Source: Solen grandis (lineage: Eukaryota > Mollusca > Bivalvia > Adapedonta > Solenidae). From it: DNA of 64,000 bases. The notes beneath the pieces were generated by a model that had not been told where the DNA came from, did not search any database, and worked only from the letters and a program-made list of their open reading frames with translations. Below, one piece after another: positions 10,455 through 22,272 of this stretch. A program made the position numbers and the translations under genes. The stretch spans positions 45,139,040 through 45,203,039 of the forward strand of contig CM037782.1 in NCBI GenBank assembly GCA_021229015.1. The letters run 5' to 3'. Numbering within the stretch: position 1 is the stretch's first letter; each line of letters starts with the position of its first letter.

Positions 10455-11509
10455 CTATAATAATATATCAGGTATAAATAGACCGCATCTGTCAAGCGAA
10501 ATCGCATAAGGTCTTCAAAAATTACTTCCATAAAATAAAAAAAGCGGCTTTAGAAAGAGATTGAAAAAATACACAAAGTCAGGCTGCATTTTACACCCCG
10601 TATTCTTGCAAAATAAAGTCGATTGCTTAATCGATTTAACCGTTTCATGTGAAATAAATTGATATTCATCATGTCATGAATTTATACATGAATATTCATG
10701 AGATTATGTGATAAAGGCCCCTGTATAAGCTCACTCACCACACATGCGATTCTTGAATATCCAGCGGTGATCAGGATGAGCGGGATAAACCAGACAAATA
10801 TAAACAAACAGATGACATACGACAGATTGAGCGCGGTGTGGATCTCCCAAGTCACAGAGCACGCGATTCCAGATGCCTCTTCTTCATACGAGGACCACCC
10901 AAGCAACGGCGCCATGGCCCAGAAACCTGCATAACTAAAACATGCCATTATGGCTATCCTACACTGTCTTGTGTTTTTACTAAACAGCCGTATGCAATGC
11001 ACGATTAGAAAGCACCGGTCAACTGAAATTAATGCAAGCATGGTGATTTGAGAAAGTCCGAAAAACGTCGCCGTAAACGCCGCAACCTGACATAGGCCAT
11101 TGCCGAAAACCCAACGGTGGCTAAAAGAAGCTACGATCACGAAAGGAATTGAAAATAAGACCTGTCCAAGGTCACTAAGCGATAAGCCTACTATGAAGGC
11201 GTTGTCAGCCGTGCGCAAATTTTTGTTTCTGAAGTATACACAAAGTACCATGATGTTTTCTAAAAATCCAAGAACAAACACAAAACTCATTACGGTCCCG
11301 ATGAAATAATAAACATAATCTTGATGTACTCTCCCAGGCATGCTGTTCGTAATGTTGTGAAAACTTCCATTAAGCAAAGATGAGTTTTGCGTAAATTCTC
11401 CATACTCTGTGGAATTGTCATAAATCCTGTTCCCTAAGACGCCTTTGGACAGTGAGCTTGTACAGCGCATGAATGTTGCATTGGAATTTTGATGTATCGC
11501 TGATGACAT
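7664..11509 (-). CDS. opsin-like seven-transmembrane receptor with long C-terminal tail (3 exons)
   Basis: Light-sensing GPCR of the plasma membrane by family; the ligand would be retinal. Exons: 11509-10739, 9745-9661, 8634-7664. Introns begin GTGAGT and GTAAGT and end TTTTAAG and TTTCAG, and the frame stays open across both joins, giving about 608 residues. The start is the ATG at 11509 (A at -3); an upstream exon cannot be excluded because the frame is open further up without an ATG. Visible features: five N-glycosylation sequons before TM1, HRWVFGNGLC before TM3 (C140), DRC at 164-166, GWSSYEEEASGIACS in loop 2 (C217 partner, E211 a candidate counter-ion), ISWTPY in TM6, and PAVFAKCSIIWNPIIY in TM7 with K320, the retinal Schiff-base position, and NPxxY. 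The mix recalls Opn5/neuropsin-type opsins, but the class is uncertain. The tail (~275 residues) is Lys/Arg/Gln/Ser-rich and unlike known opsin tails. Confidence 0.88.
8635..9660 (-). other. opsin intron 2 (1,026 bp)
   Basis: It runs from GTAAGT (minus strand, at 9660) to AAATTTCAG (ending at 8635). The codon is split after one base, so the phase is 1. It contains the MITE at 9261-9494 and otherwise unrecognised sequence. Confidence 0.85.
9261..9494. mobile_element. TTAA-flanked MITE (piggyBac-type), copy 1
   Basis: The terminal repeat CCCTTTCCCTCATAGAGG at the left is mirrored by TATGAGGGAAAGGG at the right. The flanks are TTAA (9257-9260) and TTAG (9495-9498), the latter one substitution from TTAA. 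A copy at 14639 has perfect TTAA on both sides. An internal hairpin (9298-9327 against 9335-9364) pairs GCGAACAGCATAAAACC with its complement. No transposase. Confidence 0.85.
9746..10738 (-). other. opsin intron 1 (993 bp)
   Basis: It starts GTGAGTGAG (minus strand, at 10738) and ends TACTTTTAAG at 9746; phase 0. It holds a (GA)n tract at 10421-10450 and T-rich runs. Confidence 0.8.
10421..10450. repeat. (AG)n microsatellite
   Basis: About 15 uninterrupted AG units inside opsin intron 1. Confidence 0.95.
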
Positions 11510-11748
11510 CTTTACCTGATAGTAAGGCGAAGTCCAATACTCCAAACCCTTATAGTCGCGTATTACATGTAGTAACTTGGGAGTGTCTACCTTATATATG
11601 CGAGAATATATCGTAATTCAGATATAAGTTATAAAACTCGTGTTTAATTTAATTAGGAATTCTCAAATTGAATTTGTCTCTTATTTACAGCAAAGGTGAA
11701 AATGTATGTAGGAGTACAATCGCAAATTTCCCTGAACAAGGTTACAGG

Positions 11749-11751
<3 letters not shown>

Positions 11752-11786
<35 letters not shown>

Positions 11787-11830
11787 CGCGCGCTTGTGTG
11801 CGTGTGTGTGTGTGTGTGTGTGTGCGTGTT
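11752..11830. repeat. (CA)n-GCGCGCGC-(TG)n alternating purine-pyrimidine tract
   Basis: A CA run passes through GGCGCGCGC into a TG run. The two halves are complementary and the whole is strictly alternating apart from short breaks, so it can form either a hairpin or Z-DNA. It lies about 240 bp upstream of the opsin start codon. Confidence 0.9.
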
Positions 11831-13356
11831 TGTGGAGGGGTCGTATCTTAGTCAAAGACTTATTAACCTAACAGAGACCCACAACTCTAATATAGGCAAA
11901 GAGCAAGTCAAGAGAAACTCTTATTAAGTTACGTGTACGATCCCGTGACAGCGAGATAACTAGAGATGTGTAAAATTGCTCATATTACTTATGAATATAC
12001 TGAGTTTTCTCTTCAATTTATTGCCGATTAAACGTAATATGTATGTCTCTCATTAGATCGCAGATCTCTAATATGATTGATACTGTAAAGCGTCTGTCTA
12101 TTAAGCTTTTGCAAGCCTGTGCAAGATGTTGATTGTCTCGTTCTCGTTCAATTTCCGTTCACCTGTTGTTGTGTTTCGTCATTTATTACGATAAAATTCA
12201 TATATGTATATATTTACTATGAATTATTTTCTAGGGAGACAACTGAAATATGTCTAAACCCTTTACCTCATGTAGACCCGTTTTGACGCATTGGCGGACC
12301 CATATCAGACACTCCCTTTAAGAGCTGTCTGATCGGGGTTATCTCTGTTTGCTCATACAATGATGTAGCGCACATTCTACAAAGTCTGCATGACAAAGAA
12401 AATCTATTGTTTCATATATATATATATACACACACATATATATATACCACCTTAAGTTTAGTAAATTAATATTCATAAATTCATATATTTGTATATGAAT
12501 ATTTATGAGGATTAAGCACGGCATGCGACCAGTCTGGTTGTCAAAGAGATGTCAATTTCAAAATTAGTGTTGCAATGTTCAAATTTCAATCTTCAGCCCT
12601 GTCTTCAATCTGCTGACAAAATATGACCTGCGTATACGACTGAACTGAATGATGTTTATCAAAATTACGAGAAAAGTAAGTGTTAAGTTTCATAAAGAAT
12701 GCTATGTACGAATGCATATATATATGATTTTCCTTTTATGGCGTTCGTATTGTGATATTACATAGAGCGTAGCACCCTCTAATCAATATACATTACAATT
12801 TATTTACTCTCAAACATTTACAATGTTGGTAGCAGTGAAGATTTAACATAAACTGTAGATGTAGACATTAGAAAACAACAACAACAACAAAAACCCCAAC
12901 AAACATAATATTATGCTAATAAAATAGTATGCAGAAGGGTATATATTTGTCTGAACACATGTGTTGCTAAATATATGAATATGTCAATTAATTATATATT
13001 TTTTTCTTACATTTGCCCAGTATACACATTTGGCTAAATTCACCGTAACATTTCTTTTTTTTTTGTCTTTTATTAATTATGTGCGTGAATATTTGTAAAG
13101 TAGGTCATATACAATATTATATTTTTAATTAACTTCATCTCAAATCACCATCAACAGAAATTAAACAAGCCCTCTCTGTTCGTCTTATTTTGTCACGCTG
13201 AAACATGAGTATTACATACGTAGGATGTTAATAAAATGCGATAGCCTTCTACGATATTTAGCTAGGTACGACGTTGCCCGTCTTTTGACAATTTCAGAAA
13301 AACAACCTTTGAAATCCAAGGATATACATCCAGAAAAAGACACCTCCCCCCACCTC

Positions 13357-13387
<31 letters not shown>

Positions 13388-14630
13388 TTGTCCTCTCGAA
13401 GCCACTTTTCATATATGCTATACATCACTAAAAGCAGTCTGGATACAGTCGCTGTAAAATTAGTATTATTCTTCTGCCTCCTGTAAGACAAAAGTCTAAA
13501 GGATTCGCCATATTTATCTAGTATAAAAGTCCATCTTTTCAGTTTTTAGCGGCGAAAATTATTTCCCGTCCTAGGTCAATTGCTAACAAAAAATGCAGAA
13601 GTTCTTTTGTGTTAACCAGGTCACAGGGGCTTGAAGTTGCATGGGGAGAATCTTTTCGTACTTAACGGTAACATTTCCCGGGAAAACTTCGTTGAGTTAC
13701 GGAGGTCCAGAAAAGCACAAACAATGCGATTGACAATGGGAGCATTGTAATTATTATCGGACAATCAGGTGCAGGAAAGTTTTACCTGCTTACACACTAT
13801 TTAATTATATTGACCAATGAGCGCTTACCTTTAATTCCCTGAAAAACAAACCGGAAGTAGCCGGTCCCGGCTGCTGGGACATTAAAAATTCATGTTAGTC
13901 ATTTATAAGAATAAAAACAACACGGGAAACGGCTCGATTCTTTATTTCTGTTCATTTCAATACAAATGGACCATTTTACTGATCGTTATATGCCCTGAAT
14001 GCGATATTCAAAACTTAGTCGAAAATATTGTCCTCCCTTCCTTTTTTATTGTTACCATTTAGTACGAAATGATACACCCCATGCAAATTCGAACCCCCGA
14101 GACCCCCGAGAACGAGGGTAACCTCCGAATACCTATTATCCCAATATAGCTTTTGGATAGCCTGAAACTAACTTAAAAAAAAGGTCCATCGCAGAAAGTG
14201 TTTCTTAAGTGTTCAACGTTTATAACTATAGTTCACAGTCTATACTATCTCATAAAAAATCCTGACTGACGTTCGCTAGGTAGAATATAGAGATGTCGCA
14301 TTAAAGATTGACTGATATTGTCCCTTGAATAGCCAATCAAATCGTCGGCTTGTTTGGGTTTAACTTCGTGAATGTTTGCAAGTTAACGGCAGTAAATGAA
14401 ACGCGCATTCTGATTGGACAATTTTATTTACTCGTATGTACAGAGTTGTTCGAGATGAAGCTAGATAAATGGTAATACTATCATATAGAAGATTATTTTG
14501 TATTGTATACATGAAATGGATAAATTTAAGTATAAAATAATGCTTATTTTCTCGCACATATTAATGGTTTTCAATATTTGTGAACATAAGAAATGATGGA
14601 AAAAATAACAGATAGCAATGTATCTTAACC
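11831..14630. other. non-coding stretch with a diverged MITE end
   Basis: At 12254-12300 AAACCCTTTACCTCATGTAG then CCGTTTTGACGCATT resembles the right end of the TTAA MITE in reverse. A 27-A run lies at about 13358-13384. There are TA microsatellites near 12415-12445. No gene recognised; open frames at 13212-13491 derive from the A-run. Confidence 0.5.
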
Positions 14631-14638
14631 CTTTCCCT

Positions 14639-14862
14639 CATAGAGGAAACCATGAAAAGACCTATGCGAACAGCATAAAACCAGATCAGCCTACGAGTAA
14701 CTCGCAGGCTGATCAGGTTTTATTCTGTTCGCTGCTCCTCAGTGGTCTGGAAATGAGGACTTTATAATTAAATTTGATAAGGTTTAACTGTGGTTTTCTG
14801 CAGATCAGGCTTTATGTGATACCTATTGAGTGCGTCAAAATGAGTCTATATGAGGGAAAGGG
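14639..14862. mobile_element. TTAA-flanked MITE (piggyBac-type), copy 2
   Basis: Same element as 9261-9494, 224 bp, with perfect TTAA at 14635-14638 and 14863-14866. Its internal hairpin is slightly less perfect (ACGAGTAACTCGCAGG). Confidence 0.9.
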
Positions 14863-14866
14863 TTAA

Positions 14867-15289
14867 GAAAATTTCGGTCATTTTAAGAAGTACAAGGATG
14901 CGAGACCGTCTCTATAGGAGAAGTAGGTAAGTGTGAAGTATAGGCAGAACTGATGATAATAATCCATCCGTCAATAGATTGTAGTCATGGTTCGTCAAGT
15001 GATCATGGGAATTTTATAGTAAATGCAAGCCTTTATAGACTTAGAGCAAAAGTGCCGATAACCCCAAGTCGATGGATGCTTGAATCTGCACCGAAATCCT
15101 TTTATGCATTTGAATGACCAATAGTTATAATTAAATGACAGGTTGATTACCTATCTAATCCAAATGAAGAACTCATGTATCTCTGGGTGTGCATTGAGTT
15201 ATGAAATGGTATATTGCTAATAAAATGATAGTAATTATCATCAGGTTGAAAAACACCAAATTCTCTTTAGTTAAGTTTTAATTCAATTT
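14867..15289. other. non-coding stretch, nothing recognised
   Basis: AT-rich sequence between the MITE and a SINE fragment. No repeats or coding signal seen. Confidence 0.5.
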
Positions 15290-15465
15290 ATTTTACGTCG
15301 ATTGATTTTTACAACTAATACTTATCTCTCTCTACGGTTTCTAATAATGAAACATTACTTTGTTCCTGAGAGGGCAATTAGTAATACTTGCATCCCCACT
15401 AACGAGGCTTGAACCCGCAACTGTCGTGTAAGTTACCAATGGACAACGGAACCATTCTTTCACGT
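15290..15465 (-). mobile_element. tRNA-related SINE fragment (family D), second copy
   Basis: Minus strand carries GTTGCGGGTTCAAGCC as a box-B-like element. The layout and the left end match the copy at 4790-4980. Diverged. Confidence 0.5.
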
Positions 15466-16025
15466 TCACAAGGAAGTTTCAAGAACTTTGGGAAAAGCAT
15501 TACATAACGCAATCTATTAACATACTGTTGGAACCGCTAATATTTATCTGAAGCTATTTTACAGTTTGGCAAAGCTAGTTTTCCATTGGTCACTTCAAGA
15601 CCATGAGATTGCCTTCGTTGCAAGTCACATTTTTCTTATTAGGAATTTCGTGATTTTGGCATGATAGTATTTCAGTAATGAGCAAGGGAAAGGCACCCTG
15701 TTTGACTATAAAATAGCATCACTGATTTAGATATAATGTATACGGCCAGGGTATTTAATTTGAGCTAGAAATATAGTCGGGTTAATTGTAGTTAAATTAT
15801 TCATAAAACAGGCATAGTAAAATGGGTTTTTACTTGAATTAAGAATTTAAACGTTTCAGTAGGTTACAATATTACCACTGAAGATTGACGGAATAAGTGT
15901 TGCGGACAAAAAGACGACGGAAAATTTACCCCTATGTGTACAGCAGGTGACACACACACATTTATATATATATAAACAAGTGCTACGTTCGAATGAACGC
16001 CATGCCCCCGCGGGGGAGGGGGTGG
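15466..16025. other. non-coding stretch
   Basis: No gene signal. A short GC-rich patch (CCCCCGCGGGGGAGGGGGTGG, about 16005-16025) and a TA tract precede the dispersed repeat. Confidence 0.5.
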
Positions 16026-16029
16026 GGCT

Positions 16030-16475
16030 TAGGACCTTGGGGTTCAATGTCATTTGAGGGCAAGGTCACGTGGTGGGTAGAGCTCATCAAGGTGTATTCA
16101 CCTGTGTAGTTTGGAGGCTATAGATGGAAGCACGTTCATAATATGGCTATCGTTAATATTTGCTTTTTTGGGTCATGTGACCTTGAGCTTTGGTCCTGTG
16201 ACCTGTAAGTGGGTTTGTTGGATAGAGCTCATCAAGGTGAATACACATGTGAAGTTTGAATGTTATGGATGTCAGCACATTTATAATGTGGCCAAGGTTA
16301 ATATTTGCAATTTGGGTCATGGTGACCATAACCTTTGACCCCGTGACCTCTAAAAGGGTCTGGCAGGTAGAGCTCATCAAGGTACATGCACCTGTAAAGG
16401 ACTTCCGTGTTATAGTCAAGGTTAAAGTTTTGTGACAAACAGACAAGAAGACAAACAGACAGTCCAAAAACAATA
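16030..16475 (+). repeat. modular dispersed repeat, three ~140-bp modules
   Basis: Modules share AGAGCTCATCAAGGT (16080, 16226, 16371), a GTGAAGTTTG-like phrase and GGTCATG.TGACC..TTTG. The end is GACAAACAGACA simple sequence. Repeats of this style are common in bivalve introns. Open frames here are a by-product. Confidence 0.75.
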
Positions 16476-16744
16476 TGCTTTGGGGTAGTTTTTGTTTAAA
16501 CTTTAGTCCTGGAATAATGGAGATTTTCAGCTCGTTTTGTATTTTTAACGCATGTTTGACAGCATTTTCACTTGTAATTTATAAAATTTATTATAAGTTA
16601 AAAATTGAAAACATCATTTAAATATGCTTTTAAAGTATTTAGAAATATTTCTAATTATTTAAATGCTTTGTTGCTGTTTTTTTTTTTTGGACAAATTTTA
16701 GCATACAGTAATGTTATACCATTAGTTAAATATCTCAAACGAGC

Positions 16745-17525
16745 ATGCTGAGCACCTAATAAGTGTGTCTTCATTTAACACAGTGACTGTATTAACGTGT
16801 ATCGGGGACAGGAACTGGTTCTCAGAGTGTGTCTTCATTTAAAACAATGACTGTTTCAACAGGTATCGGGGACAGGAATTGGTTCTCAGAGTGTGTCTTC
16901 ATTTAAAACAATGACTGTTTCAACATGTATCGGGGACAGGAATTGGATCAAAGAGTGTGTCTTCATTTAACACAATGATTGTTTTAACGTGTGTCGGGGA
17001 CGGGAAATGGATCTCAGAGTGTGTCTTCATTTAACACAGTTACTGTTTTAACGTGTGTCGGGGACAGACATTGATCTCAGAGTGTGTCTTCATTTAACAC
17101 GATGGTTGTGTTAACGTGTGTCGGGGACAGGAACTGATTTTCAGAGCGTGTCTTCATTTAACACAGTTACGTTACTGTTTTAACGTGTATCGGGGGACAG
17201 GAACTGGTTCTCAGAGTGTATTTTCATTTAACACAATGATTGTTTTAACGTGTATCGGGGATAGGAATGGATCTCAGAGTGTGTCTTATTCAAAACAATG
17301 ACTGTTTATCGTGTGTCGGGGACATGCATTGGTTCTCAGAGTGTGTCTTCATTTAACACAATGATTGTTTATCGTGTGTCGAGAACAGGAACTGGCTCTC
17401 AGAGTGAGTCTCCATGTAGCACAGTCAATGTTTTAACGTTTGCCTAAGCTGGAATCAGGTCCCAGGGAATGTCTTCATTCAACACCTATCACTGCTCTTA
17501 ACTTGTGTCGAGGACAGGGGTCAAC
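16745..17525. repeat. 64-bp minisatellite, about 12 copies
   Basis: The unit is GTGTGTCTTCATTTAACACA ATGACTGTTTTAACGTGTGT CGGGGACAGGAACTGGTTCT CAGA. Copies vary by 1-3 bp indels and drift at the right end. One lone partial unit sits far away at 28112-28155. Confidence 0.93.
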
Positions 17526-18655
17526 TTTCACTGCCTACGCGTCCAGTGATTGTGTGAAGGAAAGGCAGTCCCGATATGTCCATGACATTGTCCTTAGAAC
17601 ATGCTGCTTCATCCAAGTTAAACTGAAATATGTATATAGCTAATAACAACAGTTTAATGTTAAGTGTTATGCAAAGCCCCAAGTCGTGAGTTTTGTGTAG
17701 ACTGTGTACTTATAAATAAAAAAATAAAATACATGAAAACCAAGATAACTAGTCAGTTAATATCGCTTCAGGACAGTTTTAAAACTATCCGTCAGCTGTA
17801 TTTCAACATTATCCTAAAGATATTCGTGCGCGTAAGTCAAACGGCAACGATACACGAAACCATTTTAGTGCATAATAGTTTGACGAAAATAAAATGAGAA
17901 TATACATGTAAATTTACCTTATTTCACATTTTCAAACTTGTGAAGTCGATAATGAGCCCTGAGATTTATTACATTGATTTGCCCCAGTTTCAATATGTTT
18001 TTAATGCTCTGCAAATAATCACGTTTGATTCGGATATCATTTTTACGACAGGTTTTAATCCGCGAAAAGTAGTGAATAAAATCAATGCGGATAAAAATTT
18101 CGACGGCAACCACCGGACGGCATCATAAAAGCCGCATTTAACTATCATTTAATGTTTATTTGAAGCCTATTTTGCTTATCATGCAATAATATGACATGAA
18201 TACTTCATTTCCGCTTTAATATCACCATTTTTCATCCGAAAGGACACGAATACCATACAACATCTAATTAGAATTGAACGAAAATCCTTGATTAATATTT
18301 TTATGCATTTTGATAAAAAAAAGATACAATTTGAACTCCATCAAAGATAGTTTTTCCTTATAATTAGAATAAAATCGATGATTACCCAGGTTGTACCATT
18401 TATCACGTTAATGACGCAATTGCCACGCCTCCTGTTTCAGAAATAATAGCCTGTAAATGAATATTCGAACATCAGCTGAGTGACGTTATTAATATCTCGA
18501 AGCAAAGTACCTTTCCTGTTTTTAGCAATGAAAAAATAAGCCAAACCCTCTTTTATTCATAGCTATGTCAGCTGCTAACAAACTGTATCAAAAGCAAGCC
18601 CGTCTTGTGTTCTTTTGCGTAAACCATGCATGTCAGCCATTGTCAATCATGTGTG
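17526..18655. other. non-coding stretch, nothing recognised
   Basis: AT-rich sequence without a gene signal. Small open frames on both strands at 17919-18128 overlap each other and have no identifiable domain. Confidence 0.5.
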
Positions 18656-18659
18656 TGAA

Positions 18660-19012
18660 GTTAGCCGATTTAGCCTATTTAGTAAAGGCTATAATTTTTA
18701 TCCTATATAGCCTATTTATTACATAGGCTAAATACAATTAAATTGTAGGCTATGTCCTGCATGGGCTAAATAGGATAAATAGGATAAAATTGTAGCCTAT
18801 GTACAAAATAGGCTAAATAGGATAAAAGTGAGTGTCTATTTACTACATAGGTTAAATAGGATAAAAGTTGTAGCCTATGTACAAAATAGGCTGAATAAGA
18901 TAAAAGTGAGTGTCTATTTACTACATAGGCTAAATAGGATAAAAGTTGTAGCCTATGTACAAAATAGGCTAAATAGGATAAAATATAGCCTATTTACTAC
19001 ATAGGCTAAATT
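18660..19012. repeat. ~78-bp minisatellite of nested TAGCCTA / TAGGCTA palindromes
   Basis: The unit contains TAGCCTATGTACAAAATAGG, CTAAATAGGATAAAAGTGAG and TGTCTATTTACTACATAGG. Within each unit TAGCCTATTT and AAATAGGCTA are inverted partners, so the array can fold into many short stems. Confidence 0.9.
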
Positions 19013-19299
19013 GGTAATTTTAATTTTGAAATCTTGCAATGGCAATGGACACTAGGAAGGTCCATAGTGGGATACAGTCGTTAAAAAAGAAGGGAGTCAG
19101 TTTTGGTGGCTGGGGAAAGGAGGCGGTCTTCCCGATACCCGGAAATTTGACAGGCAGAATAACAATTTAAGTCCCGGGGGTAGACCTTGACCAAATTTTA
19201 GATCCCAGTAAAACATCTCTCACCCTGGGGATTTTGACATATTGTCATAATCTTTGCTCTAGGATTTAGATTTGTAGTTAAAAAAATGTGAAATTCCCC

Positions 19300-20425
19300 T
19301 GGGTCAGCTCGCCGCCCAAACCCTGGACCAAGCTATTGATAGGTGCCTAAACATAAAGTATTAAACAATTACAAAGTAGCTTTTTTCTATTTAATTTAAG
19401 GTGTGTAGTTTGTAATGTGATATGCGTATTTGAAAAATGGGACTGCATATTTAAAGTAAATATACATGTAGCAAGCAACCGTCGGTAATTATGAAACTAC
19501 CTGTAGGATACAAATGGATATAAACAGAGTACTGAGGGTAGAAAAAAATGCTAAATGAAATTTCTATATTCAACGTATCTAGCTATGAAACTACCGTGAT
19601 AGAAATGATCAAGGGAAACACCTTACTAAAGAAATATATTCGCCATGTCCCTAAGAGGAAGACATTAAGTGAAGAGAAAAACTAAAGAGTGATTTCGATT
19701 AGAACGTATCACTGAAATTATTTACAGACGTTCCGTGCGTGATAACTGACATTGTTCTCTGATGAATGGCTGCAATATGAAGTATAATGTCATTCATCAA
19801 AGAATTTAAGACATACAAATGATAAACTATGAGCAATTTTAGGCATATAGTCAAAAATAAACTTTATAAACTTATTTTTCGAATAGTTTTAAAACATCGC
19901 AAGATTATGCGCTGCATCGAAAAAGAAACTCTACCGCTCTTGAAAACAATGTCAGCTGAAGTCTTTAGATTTGTTACGGTAAAATGCTGTATATATAATT
20001 CAAAAATGGTTTAAACTATATTTATTCACATAATTCAAATTTGATAATTCAAATTTGGTTTAAACTATATTTATTCACATAATGCAAATATATATAATAT
20101 TCATCAATTTAACAATGCATTACTATGGATTGGAAAACAAGTAAATATAAACTTATGTAGATTCCTTTTCATGTTTGATGAATAAGTACAGCAGATAAAT
20201 ATACATAACAATGGCAACATATTAAATGGTGCATCAAAATCAGTACGGTATATATAATTCAAATTTACAATAAAGTTATTCTTGTAAGTCAATATATGGA
20301 TGGTAAAGTTGGAACACATTTCCGAATGAAACACCAGTGCAACGATATGCAGCTTCGGAACTTTGCTTAATATTCCCCCTAAAATGATCACTGGGATAAG
20401 TCTGCCGTCAGTAATTGTAGTCCAA
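19300..20425. repeat. paralogous block P, copy 1
   Basis: Diverged copy of sequence also found at 33510-35445, and in part at 28500-28682. Anchors: AGGTGTGTAGTTTGTAATGT / AAAATGGGACT (19398-19445), ACGTATCTAGCTATGAAA (19575), AAATGATAAACTATGAGCAA (19817), and GTTGGAACACATTTCC (20308). It includes a local ~45-bp direct duplication at about 19995-20090. No open coding frame in this copy. Confidence 0.7.
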
Positions 20426-20769
20426 TTTCTTTGTTAGATGTATATATAAACTTATCGAAAGATGCGTTTATAAATATATATGCATTGTATAGTCATTTAC
20501 ATATGAACATTTTAGCATATAAACAAACATCAGTTAAGATTTTATGGGGCCATTTCACAGTTTATCAATTGATTGTTTCAGTTATTGACTCCCAACAAAC
20601 TATATTTATACGCTAGGGAAGAGCCTTATCTAAGTTTTGGAACTTGTGGCTCAACCCCTTTTTTACCCTATTATACTGTTATCTGTTGTTTGTAAAATGT
20701 ATGGAATATATATTGTAAAGATGGGAAAAAATAAAATATGTTTAAAGTAAAGTATATTTATACGGTGAA

Positions 20770-22272
20770 AATTGCGGAAAATCTGTGTTTGTGGATAATG
20801 CAGAATTCTAAACAATTGCCTTTTACATGCCGGTGTTCCACAGGGATTAGTCCTTTGACCTCTAGTTTTTCTATGTAAATAATATCACAGAAAATATATT
20901 AAGTATATCAATATCAAGACTATTTGATGATGATACATATCTTACTACATGTAGTTTTGCAACCAATATTGCAGATATTGATGGTACCTTAAAGCATGAT
21001 CAAAACAGTGGTTAGTTTCATTTAATCCGTCAAAGACTGAAGCTGTGCTATTTACAAATAACAGGTCATCTTCAATACCTGGTTTTTGAAAAATCTTTGA
21101 ATAGTTTTGTTGACATTCATAAGCATTTAGGTTCAACTTTTAGTAATAAAGGAAATGGAACAATATAAATAACATTAATAAGTCAGCCTCTAAGATTTGG
21201 GTAACACGAAGTCGTTAAAATTTAGATTAAAGAGATATGCTCTTATGCAAATATACATATCCAGTCTTCGATCGATTTTTGATTATGCTTCCGTTATTTG
21301 GGACCACTGTAAAGTATATGAGATAAGATTCTCTTTAAAAATCAAACATAAAGCGGCAGTAAAGGGAGCAACAAGAGCGTTTCCCTAGATATATAGTGAA
21401 ATTGACTGGTTAAGTCTAAATGATAGAAAAAATATTAAAAAATAATTCTTACATACAAAATTATTAATGAATGAATTCACAATTACGTGTATCTAAGTGA
21501 CGTTTTCCCTTCACAAGTCAGGGGTCTTTCAAACTATCCATTACGTAACCGATTTGAATATTTTATTGTCATTGTGGAACGAACTTCCCGATAAAATCAA
21601 GTCATTGTCATCATTGTCAATGATCAAAAGGAAAGATTACACAGTTTTCCAGTTCTTTCATATACAAATGTGCCTAAATATAGTTTTATTGGCAAGGAAA
21701 ACTTCAATTTTATAATCAAGGTTGAAGAATAAGTTCAGTAATCTTGAGTTTGACCCATTTTTAAATCAATTTCCTCACTTCAGAATGCATGACCGAATAT
21801 AGATATTATCTCGTTAAGTGATCAGATTGACATGTTCATTATCGTTCTTAGAGTACAACCGGATTAATATGGATACTCTGCTTTAGATCATATAGTTGTA
21901 TTATCTGTTTTTTTTTGTATTATGTTAAAACATAAAAACTGTATAAGTTTTTTTAAGAAAATGACAGATATTTATGTTTTAAATGTTGTAAAACAATTAT
22001 ACACACGGCAATAAAATATGTTTAACCTAAGCTCGAGACAAGTATGCAGTTACAGTGTTACACTGTGCCTGTGTGAACAAATACCCCAAAGTTACAAACA
22101 ATACATTGTCTCCCCGACTCTGTCCACAATGTTTCCAACTCATCGTGTACATTAGTCGAGGTATATTCGTATCCCCTGGGCAGAGAAATATTCAGAGACA
22201 AGGAAGGAAACTCTCGGTTTCCGAGATTTGCGATTGTACGAGGAAATTTAGTTTTCGGACAAGTCCTTGGGA
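20770..22272 (+). pseudogene. jockey-like non-LTR retrotransposon, RT and C-terminal remnant
   Basis: Reverse-transcriptase remnant, broken by several stops and shifts. As read, GVPQG-type sequence appears at about 20828, FDDDTYL at 20920, FNPSKTEAVLFTNN at 21020, then KSLKFRLKRYALMQIYISSL and FDYASVIWDHC at 21210-21310, EIDWLSLNDRKN near 21400, and SLWNELPDKIKSLSSLSM at 21570. A 3' tail (22025-22272) is shared with the copy at 28683. The YxDD box reads FDDD, but the frame around it is disrupted. Inactive by inspection. Confidence 0.8.

Noticed and set aside
13212..13491. Open frames on both strands with Lys or Phe runs
   Set aside because: They are produced by a 27-A homopolymer read in different frames.
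16111..16473. Open frames on both strands, 75 and 106 codons
   Set aside because: They follow the modules of a dispersed repeat and have no domain.
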